Assembly (NCBI GenBank): GCA_002751075.1 | Contig: NAOQ01000120.1 | Location: forward strand, 129,458 to 152,418 | Reading direction: 5' to 3' | DNA length: 22,961 nt | Origin: Ichthyophonus hoferi | Lineage: Eukaryota; Opisthokonta; Ichthyosporea; Ichthyophonida; Ichthyophonidae | Part shown: one piece after another, positions 12,501 through 22,961 of the stretch | Layout: every line of letters starts with the position of its first letter | How positions within the stretch are numbered: position 1 is the stretch's first letter | The notes under the pieces: model-generated | What the model was told of the DNA's origin: nothing | The model's database searches: none | The model's input: only the letters and a program-made list of their open reading frames with translations | Program-made: the position numbers and the translations under genes

Positions 12501-14586
12501 AAAAATTTCTGAAAATTTATTATTTCTAATTAGTTGTTCCCTAACCGGATCATGTTTTATAACTGCAACATGTATAATTGAATTTTCCTTTTATTTTTAA
12601 AAGGTAATTCAATCCTAATCCAATTGCTTTTTTTTATATGTTTTCCGATCTTGTAACAGTATTCAAAAAAGTTATAGAACTAGAGCAGGGTAAAATTGTT
12701 GGCGACAACTGAAAAAACAATGGATAGGATTCAGAAAATATATTTATATTTGTTTTTAATTGCACCGGTATATTATATTACAATAAATTAAATTAAATTC
12801 TAATATATATTATTGTTTTTTAAACATTTAGTAAAAGTAATTGTTTTATTATAGCAATGAATGGAACTATAATTTTACTGAATAACTAAATGAAGTTTGC
12901 ACTTTTTCTTCCGTCATATTGTGGTTTAAAACACATATAGTGTGAAACCATGACCTTACAGAACCTGAGGCTGGTTGGCGTTAGTTGTTGAAGAATACAA
13001 CCTATAATAATGTACATGTTGTATGTATGTTCTGCCTACTTGTGTAATAGGTAGACGTAGGCTGTTAGAGATACAAACAGTTATTTCATTGTGGATGATA
13101 ATGGCTATTCAGGTCGTGTGTATTAGTATAAGGAGAAAATAATAAACGGTACTGTATACTTGGTTATGGTGACTTCAATTTATTCACAAGCGTGAGTAAT
13201 GGTATGGTAAGAATCTAGTGGAAGTAGTATAAAACAAGAAAATAAAATGTTTTGGGTTTTTGAACTGTAATGCCTGTGTGTAGGCAAATATTATATACTA
13301 TTTTCTAACACGATTCTAAATCCACCCCCCACTGTGTATTTTTATTTCATTATTTTAATTCATTCACACACTCCTACCCACTTATACATGTATCTATCCG
13401 CATTCATACATATACATGTACAGGAATACTATAGACCTGTTGTGACTCCATTTGAGATGGAGCTTGCTTGTGTCAAGTATGCTATTCTTTATCTCTTTTT
13501 CTTTCTTTACTTCTTGCTGATCTGGTCTTACTATAGCTGACGCTGTCTTGTTTTCTCTTTTTTTTTCACCCATAATTTTATGTGAGTATACATTATTTAG
13601 ACATGCTATGTGTATGGTAGCTAGCATATCGTGGGTTGCATTCAAATCTAAAAAGAAATCATGTGCACGGAAATATAGTTATACGCCTATAAGTGTGGTT
13701 ATATATCCAATCATATAAGGGTATACTAGTATAATGACTTCCTGCCACTCCTATATATATATGGGCCTCTATTAAAATGTGAAAGGGCATGTTCCTAACT
13801 TTATACATATGCATACATATACATGTCTTACCCAATCATGGTTCACTATGTACATCTTTCTCTCGAATCCTTCAATCAAATTACTAGTTATTAGTTATTA
13901 TTTCCTTTAATATTATGTATTATTTGCACTCCTGTTATTAACCAATGGAATGGCGCTCATAGAGGAAAGGAGTGGACGGGTAATTATACAACTGACTTCC
14001 ATGATATTCTTCCTAATATTCCCGCTGGAGAAGAGGCTTCTATGGTAATATTATCTATCTCTACAACCACTTTATTATTACTATAATATCCTTGGAATAT
14101 ATATATATGAATATATACTTCATGATCTATACATACATACATACATTATCAAATAGTTATTCTGAATGGCCAGATCCAGATCATCAATCTACAAGTGAGT
14201 CAACTATTCTATTTAATTTTTTCATGTAGTCATGTGTGCAGCTTTGTTCTCTTCCTTCCTCTACTCTACGAACCTAAATATATCCAAATATTGTTTATAT
14301 ATATAGAATATGAATGTATATATTGTTTTTCTTCATGCTTGATCTCAACACCGGGTTTTAAGTATTAAACTAAACCCCTTTATAGGACCATGATGAAATT
14401 CTTACAGACGATGATGAGCCTGATTTCTCCCCTTTGACTGGAACATTCAGAAGAAACTTACGTCTGGAAGGTAAGTTTGTCTTGATATTGATTGTTGTTT
14501 CATCTTTGATAATGTACTAGGTACTGAATGGATGGTCGACTAGTTTAATATGAAATTTTAAGTTTGAATGTATTTTGATACAATAA

Positions 14587-14617
<31 letters not shown>

Positions 14618-15477
14618 GTATGGAGTGTGAAGGTATGGATAGTGTACCTAGACTTGGACGTATGTTAAGTTGGTTTTAGAAATAGCATTAGCATATGAAT
14701 GTAAGAGAACATTAACAAAACGTACTCTTTTGTAATATAGAAATAGGTCGTGGTTTTGAAATAAACAATGGATTTGTACCTTAAATATTTTTTTTTATGC
14801 ATTAGGATACTTACCCTTATATGGATAATCATAGCCCGATCAGGTGCTACGTCGTCGGCTATGGCTGTACGTGATAAGACTACCGATCTAGTGCCCACCA
14901 CTAATGTTGCAGGTAAGGATTATAGTCAAACTTTTATCGCGAAAATGCATGATAATGCATGTATATTCATACTTAAAAACAATTAAAAATATGCATATAT
15001 TCATTTCCTTCAAACTTTCTTTAGGATATCTAGCCATTTATTAAACTTAATTAGAGAAGACATTGTGGCATTTTTTTTGGGAGGTCTAGATATGGATAAT
15101 ATGGATATGTGTTAGTAAATGGTGTTCGTATCTATTGGCATATTCATGATTACCAAATCTTATTGATGGGGATGTCATCTAAAACAAATAGTGCTTGACA
15201 GCTCACTGTACATGCATTTATATGTATGTATGTATGTATATATGTATAAGCAGTATTGTCATGTCCACGTAACTTACTATACTTCCTTTGTGTGCTATCA
15301 GCACATCACTTGGCAACCCGAGAGTTCAAAGGATTGGAAGTACTTGCCGGTGAGACAGAGGTGGTGAAAGCCCTGGAGGGAACCATTGGAATTGCTAGAG
15401 GGTACGCCTATGAAGACCATAACTTGCCTACTAATAGTAGTGATATGGCCAGTCATATTAGTACTCCTATCTCTTAG
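6541..15477 (+). CDS. DPH2: DPH2, diphthamide synthesis radical-SAM subunit (complete, 14 exons)
   Basis: Exons: 6541-6696, 7221-7333, 7773-7850, 8378-8517, 9021-9460, 9862-9935, 10562-10629, 11635-11702, 12218-12319, 13424-13476, 13963-14044, 14386-14470, 14844-14912, 15302-15477; all phases agree, giving 567 aa (human about 489). DPH1-DPH2 transfers the 3-amino-3-carboxypropyl group of SAM to a histidine of eEF2 in the cytosol, the first step of diphthamide synthesis. Family landmarks: IALQFPDYL (53-61), [14 protein letters not shown] (81-94), GRSCLSP (110-116), [16 protein letters not shown] (342-357), [17 protein letters not shown] (390-406), [19 protein letters not shown], and the C-terminal [10 protein letters not shown]. 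Cysteines 91/92, 113 and 404 match the Fe-S region cysteines of yeast Dph2. An in-frame TAA lies six bases before the ATG, and A is at -3, which supports the start. Extra length comes mainly from an exon 5 insert. Confidence 0.95.
8808..8903. repeat. Perfect 48-bp tandem duplication in DPH2 intron 4
   Basis: The unit beginning ACTTATGTATATAGTATATA and ending GGTACACTTGAAAG occurs at 8808-8855 and again at 8856-8903 with no difference that I can see. Inside the unit, shorter TATAGTA/ACATAGT steps repeat. Perfect identity points to a recent duplication, and the copy number may vary between individuals. Confidence 0.93.
9021..9460 (+). other. DPH2: DPH2 exon 5 with a cysteine-rich insert
   Basis: Exon 5 encodes residues 163-309. 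It starts with the conserved [20 protein letters not shown] segment and ends with TAVFIGKEG followed by MMNFNKCK. In between, residues 199-232 hold seven cysteines in the order CC-x5-C-x8-CC-x8-CC, followed by a Ser/Thr/Asp/Asn/Glu-rich stretch to about residue 266. The human protein, as I remember it, has only a short Pro-rich linker here. The paired cysteines look metal-binding or redox-like, but no function can be assigned. Exon ends are firm: acceptor CTCTATCAG and donor AAAGTAAGT. Confidence 0.85.
10662..10965. mobile_element. MITE-like inverted-repeat element in DPH2 intron 7
   Basis: The left arm (10662-10750) starts GGGGTTTCGATCTAAATGAT. The right arm (10897-10965), read on the other strand, starts GGGAGTTTCAATCCAAATGA. 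Both then share ATAAGTTT, GATCAAAATTATA, and a near-identical inner end ATCAAAAGGAGAACAAAT. The left arm carries about 20 extra bases and three ATCAAAA-type steps. TATA flanks both ends (10658-10661 and 10966-10969), so a TATA or TA target-site duplication fits, as in Tc1/mariner-type MITEs. The core between the arms is AT-rich with no open frame, so the element is non-autonomous. The arms differ at several places, so it is not very young. Confidence 0.85.
12446..12473. repeat. (ATAC)n microsatellite
   Basis: About seven ATAC/TACA units in DPH2 intron 9, about 125 bases after the exon 9 donor. Confidence 0.9.
12577..12613. repeat. Hairpin-forming inverted repeat in DPH2 intron 9
   Basis: ATTGAATTTTCCTTTTA pairs with TAAAAGGTAATTCAAT around a very short T-rich loop, giving arms of about 16 bases with one or two unpaired positions. 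It lies about 260 bases into the 1.1-kb intron 9. It is A+T-rich with a CCTTTT/AAAAGG core. It may be a solo palindrome; I see no wider repeat around it. Confidence 0.65.
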
Positions 15478-15609
15478 AGTATGATTCAAGTACTATAGAT
15501 GATATCATTTAAACCATTGTGATTAAGGGGAATCTGATCTCTCTTTTTCCATACATTCTACAATCATTTATATTACTAAGACATATAGGTTTGAATGTTT
15601 ATGAAGACA

Positions 15610-15615
15610 ATTAAA
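15610..15615 (+). terminator. Possible DPH2 polyadenylation signal ATTAAA
   Basis: ATTAAA lies 133 bases after the DPH2 stop. It is the commonest variant of AATAAA, but this is A+T-rich DNA where it also arises by chance, and I see no clear G/U-rich element fixing the cleavage site. Confidence 0.35.
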
Positions 15616-18600
15616 ATGTTGGTGAAAGAGGCATATGCCTAACCATGATCCAACCGATACATATTATATATATATATCAGTTGTATTTGCATTCATGCAT
15701 AACAAATAATTGCTTTATTTAAAATTCACATACTCGATGATGCTCTTGCTGGTCAAGAGCCAAGTTTTGATAGGTTTTTTTTTTTTTTGCACCCGAAGGA
15801 AAAACTAAATTATGTTTATGCTTATTGATCTGCTGGCTTGTCTTGGTTAGTTATATGAATGGCTTTGTTTTTTATATGTGAGCAGTTGGTGATGTGTTGT
15901 AACAGTATACAAGTAATGAGAAAAGATACAATTGCATAGGTAGATTGAAGGCTTTCATGTGTTCATATATATTACTTGGTGGGCAGCAACTATTTATTAA
16001 TTAATTCAAAAACTATGTGTTTGACATGCATACATACACTTGTATTTTTTCCCTGATATTTTCACTCTTGAAAGACTGGCTAGAAATTGGGATCTGTAAT
16101 ATAAACTACCCTGTGAAGCCTTTAGACAGAAAAATAATGGTAATAAAGGAATGCAAATTCCTCGTAAATATTCATTATATATCACATACGATGTGACTGG
16201 CCCGCTAAAAATGATATGTCGGGCTTATTGATTTCAGCCTGTGTAGTAATTTTCTTGCCCATTTTCATGGTGTCAGCCGATTATAGCAAGTAAAGAATTT
16301 AGAATGAAAATTATATAACCTTCATTCAGTACCACCATAGAATCAAGAATCCTAAGTCAATCTCAGATACAATTTTTTTATACTTTCAAAACATAGCGTT
16401 TAACATACAGAATACGTAAAAATTCAGCATTAATTAATTAGATAATTGGCAACTATAATTACTTTTTCTATGTTGTATTTGCAGCTATATTTGACACTCA
16501 GTTCATGAACCTTAATAATTAAGAAACAATTTGGTAAAACAAAACGATTATGGCCCTACAAACTGCTTTCAGTCAAATGTCAGGGTTCAAAATAAACCAG
16601 TAACAAAATACACTTCGGATATTAGTTAAATATATTTTAACTATATTTTTTTTGGAGTAATAAACTACGTAAATCAAGTTATATGCGTAAACCACAGTCA
16701 GATAAAGGAAATGAATAATTTATTTTTACATAGATGTATATTATTGGGTATAGTTCTCCTAGAATTAGGTTATAAAATAACAAATATATATATATATAAA
16801 GCTTTAAAATACTAGATGATATAATGTCAAAGTATCTATTTTCACTTTTCTCTATCGTTCTCATTCTTACATAGAATGTAATTGACTAAGGTAATCTAAT
16901 TTTAAAGTTTTTCTTATCACCAATACTTCAAAAATATTGAACAACAAAGACATCTATAGCTGCTGGGAATCTTTACGCCCAAAAATATATAACAAGAATT
17001 TACACGCTACTAGTTTATTAGTATCATGCATGGCAAAACAATATGCAACTATATTTCTGTCTGGTTTCTTAAAAATTATATAAATTTGTAAAGAAAAAAA
17101 AAAGAACTCTAAATTGTTTTATTGCATTAAAAAATATTATCCATGCTTAAAGTAAGTAAATATTTGTCTCTATATATGTATATATATATATAAAGTACAA
17201 TTAATTCTCTCCTACCATATTTTTGTTTACTTCCAAAGATATCATAACTTAAATAAAAAAAGTAGAAAGCATATTTGCTGTGTTGTCACTGGTATATTGT
17301 TGACATTTTCAACACTTTACGCTCTTAATCAAAAACATTTAGTTAAACAGTTAAAAAAAAAGTAGTACTTTGATAGTCAAGTAAAATAGTTTATACTTAT
17401 ATTTTTTGCTTCTTGACTCATTTAATAAATTCTTTTATTATGTAATTTAAATAAAGAGTGGCTAAATATATATCAAGAGATCACCTTATCTATGATTATT
17501 CCCATTTAATTAAGTAAATACATCACCAATACGTGACACCTATCTGGAATGTTTTTTAGAAATACGATAGAAATGGTGAACTTATTCTTAAAGTATATAA
17601 TTTATGAACATATCGAATAGAGTAGAATGAATTGCTTTTTATTGTAAACTTTCCTGAATTTTATAAATAAGGTGTGAAACACTAAACAACATTCAACCTT
17701 CGCTAAGTTAAATTAGATATAAGGTTGCATCATATTTTTACACTTAACACAAGCGCGGTGTTCAGCTTGAACATAATTTAAATATCACTATCATGACTAA
17801 TTAAAAGTATAAATATAAATATGAATTTGAATTTTTTTGGGCATAGATAGGATGTGTACATAAAGGATCTGATGTACATTTGCTGTTAGCTGTCTTAGAA
17901 TTTTTTGTACCTATCCTATGAGGTCCTTTCTGTCGATCAATTAATAGTATATTCCAGTCCATAAGTAAAAGAAAGTTGATGGTAATTTTAGTAGGCAAAA
18001 TATCGTAAAAATAATAATATTTGGAACCCTGGGTTGGGGATCGATTGAGGTCTCCATTAGCTTTATATATTACATATTAATATTACCTGCTGCTTACATT
18101 CCATATTTCCCTATGTGAAGGCAAAAATAACAGACGATCCCATGTAGATAATATATTAAAATTCGGTTTATGAAAAATTGTGCTTTTCCCCTTAATCGTT
18201 ATAACAACGACTTCCAGATGTTTTACCTTACTATACTTTTTTCCTTTTTTTTTTTTGCACTGCACACATCTGTTTCTTAATTCTAATCTCTAATGAAGTA
18301 TATTTCATTTTTTGTATGCATAAAATATCTTTTTTGTTTATTTATTTAGTGGTATCTGCCTTGTAACGTAATGGTCTATTTATAAGCTGGGAGGAGTGTG
18401 ATAGATTTGTACAAACGTGATATTTTTATTTCATGATGTATGTCATTCGTTGGGATAGGCTCTGATTAAATATTGTTGTGTGATCAACATCGCATCTGGG
18501 AAAAAAATCTTGGTTCACTATTTCATAACCTAGTTTATGTGTGGCATGCAATTAGATTACTGGCAACGCGCCGGCAAGAAACGGCTTACCAGGATTCATC

Positions 18601-20316
18601 TGCAGTTGAAAAAGGAACGTATGTAGATCTTGAAAGAATTTGCATTCGTTTATAATGCCAGTTTAATAATTGGGTTAGTCAGTCATTTGATTGATTTCAA
18701 CCAATCCTTCCTAGTTATTATAATGGCATTAATGAGATAGAGATAACAAAAAGGCCTTTTTATGTAATAAAATTAATAATTGCTCAGGGTTGGATGATAA
18801 CCTAGTTAAGTCAGATACATTCTCGTGATATGAGAAAACATGTTTCATATATTAATTGCTGTTCTGAGAAAATGTGCTACCTATAAACAATATGAAGCAA
18901 TGATACAATCGAGTTTTTTAACTTTTTTGCTCATGTTAGTGCACTCTATCATAGTTGGCCTCCTTTAATGAAATCATCACATTACCTCTGGGCTTGAAAG
19001 AAGAAAAAATGTACCTATTAGTATTCAGCAAGAAAAACGTACCAATCTCTACAATTACTGGTAATTTGTTTAATAAATATAAGCAAGCTGGGACTAAGAG
19101 GTGACTATTTTTTACAAAGAAGTATAGCTTCCAATAACATACAATCATAAAATATAAAAATATGAAAAGCGCCAACCATAATTATGGTTTCTGAATCGGT
19201 CAGTTGGCTTGCTGACAATCTCTCCCTGATTGTATTGTGTCAGTGGTCAACTTCTACCATTAATATATAATATATAATAACCTTTAGTTATCTTGCTATC
19301 CATTGCAATCGATTTTTAATCGTGAGGAAATTGTGGTTTATTTAGGCATCATATTATGGCATACACATCTTTATTTTTCTTACTGTAGTAAATTATTTTC
19401 CTATGGAAATACACACTTCTGCCCATTATAAACCAAAGGAATATTAGTTATATATATATTTGTTTAATGGTCATGCTAAACTCTGGAGGCTAACTACGTC
19501 ACTGGGTGATTCCTTCATTCGTAAACCTTTTTTGGCCAAACGCTATCACCAGTGTGACATTGTATTTCTTACTGAGTGTATAGTTTTTTCATATAATTCA
19601 AAAACTCCAAGTATGCATTAGCAGATTTTGTTAGTTACTTCAGTGTCTTACTCGGAATGTATTCGGTGATTTAACTTTGGTTTTTAGCGATTAAAATGAA
19701 ATGAAATGATGCAATCGGTTAATCTACGATTGGTTTGCCCTTTAAGGATAACAGATCAAATAACTGTAACCAATAATCGCGCATCTATTCTAAAACGCAT
19801 TTAATCGCATTTTTTTAATTCATTTAGTACTAACCTCCTTGGCCTAAAGATATATTATTATACTAACCAATGAGAGTCCTTAAACTTAGCATAGGTGCCA
19901 ACGTACATCGTGTATTGACTATCGATGGTTCGCTAAAACCGGCAACAACAGATGTGCGGAGTCCATATCCTATTGCGTCATCTAACATAGCTACAGAAAG
20001 GAGGATTCACATATGTATATAAAATAGCAATACAACACAATATTTATACAATATATAGCTAAACAAACCTTAAAAATTAAATTTTAAATGTTAAATAATT
20101 TTAATGCCAATTATTAAAATGTGAAAGTAGTTCTTAAGTGTGCATGAATATTGACTCCATACTCTTTTATTGTTATCTTTGGCATAGTCATGCCAATTGC
20201 GTGACTCTAGACGAGTGAAAATACTGGTTACGAATAAAAGACGATTGAATGCTGTATCTATTTTTTCCTTACTACAAACAATTAGCTACTAGCATAGTTT
20301 AGTTTTTTAAATTTGA

Positions 20317-20356
20317 TATAAAGTTTATAAACACTTTTTCGTGCCAGAAAATAAGG
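20317..20356 (+). promoter_or_regulatory. Candidate RAB14 promoter and non-coding first exon
   Basis: The RAB14 start codon is preceded by a strong 3' splice site (CGTTTTCTACAG, ending 20672), which implies a 5' UTR intron. A fitting partner is the donor AAGG|GTGAGT with exon end 20356. TATAAA occurs at 20317-20322 and 20326-20331, about 25-40 bases before that donor. A leader exon this short would need the start site only a few bases upstream of the donor, so the true first exon may instead lie further upstream. The acceptor is what I see; the donor and TATA pairing are inference. Confidence 0.35.
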
Positions 20357-20369
20357 GTGAGTCTCACCC
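20355..20369. repeat. Perfect palindrome GGGTGAGTCTCACCC
   Basis: Two 7-base arms meet around a single T. The left arm contains the candidate RAB14 5' UTR donor GTGAGT. The one-base centre is too tight for an RNA hairpin of full length, so a dimeric DNA-binding site is the likelier reading if it has a role. Confidence 0.6.
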
Positions 20370-20640
20370 CTATCAGTAATGCTTTTGTTTTCATTTTTTA
20401 GAGAAATAAAAAATTTAACGCTGCTATCAGGCTAAACAATACTTTCCCAGCTCTACTTTGTTTTGTTTTATTTTAGTTTCTATACTACTTTTTGTGTAAA
20501 ATATTGTTCGTAAAATTCTCAACACGTAAGTCATTCACGAATAATAAAAGTGCCATGTATCATTAAAGCTCTTTATTTATCTGTATGTTTTTCTATTTCC
20601 TAAAAATTAAAAATATTATTTTGAAATCTAATTGACTTGA

Positions 20641-22347
<1,707 letters not shown>

Positions 22348-22961
22348 ATAGTTCTAAGGTTAATTCATGCATTCTTCTTCCACAGGAAATGATATTTAGA
22401 GTCATTATTGTATAGCTTAGCGGTGTCAATAAGGTATACCAAACCATTAAGGAGTTCCTTTTCCACAGGTCTAGCTATAAACACCAAAAAGTAAGAGGCG
22501 TACATTTACATGCATATAATTTCATATGATATGGGGGGATATATTTGACCCTATTTACATGGCAATGTCTCTTGTGTTGAAATCAGAGACACTGTATGTT
22601 TCATATCAACCGGGTCTAGTGGTTGTTCATAAAAATAACCGGAGCTTTCATAATGTTATCCTTTGACTTGTTTGGACTTTTTACATTATTTTATTGCTGT
22701 ATTGCTGCTGCTGCTCCACATTTTTCTGCTCTTCTATTTTCTGCAATAATATGATGGATTGTACCGATGCTATTCATTTTCTGGTTAAGCACAATGACAA
22801 AATGCCATTTTCGCGACCACCCAACAGAAGAAAATAGGAGCATTATTATCTTACTAATAGATATCTTCTAAGTCATGGTATATATATGTGGTTTAGAATT
22901 AGGGTCGTTGTATGTGCAAAAACAACATTTGAATTGCTAATGCTACAAAGCACCAAAATTT
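22348..22961 (+). other. RAB14 3' UTR and flank
   Basis: No further exon is visible after the TAA. There is no AATAAA or ATTAAA that I can see before the window ends, so the poly(A) site may use a variant hexamer or lie beyond the edge. A short CTG run is at about 22703-22714. Confidence 0.5.

Noticed and set aside
14157-14195. Possible extra DPH2 exon: 21-nt in-frame microexon at 14175-14195, or the open phrase [11 protein letters not shown] just before it
   Set aside because: Exon 11 (ends 14044) and exon 12 (starts 14386) already join at phase 0 with good homology. The [11 protein letters not shown] frame would shift exon 12 into a stop, and the microexon adds residues with no family match.
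16200-16224. GCCCG/CGGGC short hairpin in the gap
   Set aside because: Only five base pairs with a 15-base loop; expected by chance.
18473-18655. 60-codon open frame in the gap, less A+T-rich than its surroundings
   Set aside because: No family resemblance, no splice-linked neighbours, and a length expected by chance.
19925-19940. GGTTCGC stretch resembling a tRNA B box
   Set aside because: No A box or cloverleaf arms around it.

Overview
The window is animal nuclear DNA. It is AT-rich (about two thirds A+T by eye), its genes are split by many GT-AG introns of roughly 0.3-1.2 kb, and its three gene products are closest to metazoan families. The small, non-vertebrate-like introns and the many short A+T microsatellites suggest an early-branching or other invertebrate animal such as a sponge or placozoan. 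I cannot name the species from sequence alone.

There are three protein genes. (1) Minus strand, 6071 down to 175 and continuing past the left edge: the 5' ten coding exons of a TTC14-like gene (S1/OB RNA-binding fold followed by TPR repeats). (2) Plus strand, 6541-15477: a complete 14-exon DPH2, a subunit of the radical-SAM enzyme that starts diphthamide synthesis on elongation factor 2; predicted 567 aa. (3) Plus strand, 20695-22347: a complete 3-coding-exon RAB14 small GTPase, predicted 212 aa, ending in a Cys-x-Cys prenylation motif. Every exon join given was checked by hand for reading phase.

TTC14 and DPH2 start head to head, 469 bp apart, over a stretch with four CCAAT/ATTGG boxes, which fits a shared bidirectional promoter. 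DPH2 and RAB14 are separated by about 5.2 kb of very AT-rich DNA in which I recognise no gene. The three genes have unrelated household roles (RNA-associated protein, translation-factor modification, endosome/Golgi traffic), so there is no operon-like logic beyond the shared promoter.

The most interesting points are: a 26-bp tandem repeat that duplicates a 5' splice site in TTC14, where only the distal copy keeps frame with the acceptor I chose; a disordered insertion of about 170 residues inside the TTC14 S1 domain; a cysteine-rich insert (CC-x5-C-x8-CC-x8-CC) in DPH2; a 304-bp MITE-like inverted-repeat element in DPH2 intron 7; a marked excess of CCAAT/ATTGG pentamers in the TTC14 gene; and an Ala in the RAB14 P-loop where Val is usual. 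I found no CRISPR, phage, retroviral or Polinton-like element, tRNA or rRNA, and no convincing new multi-gene system.
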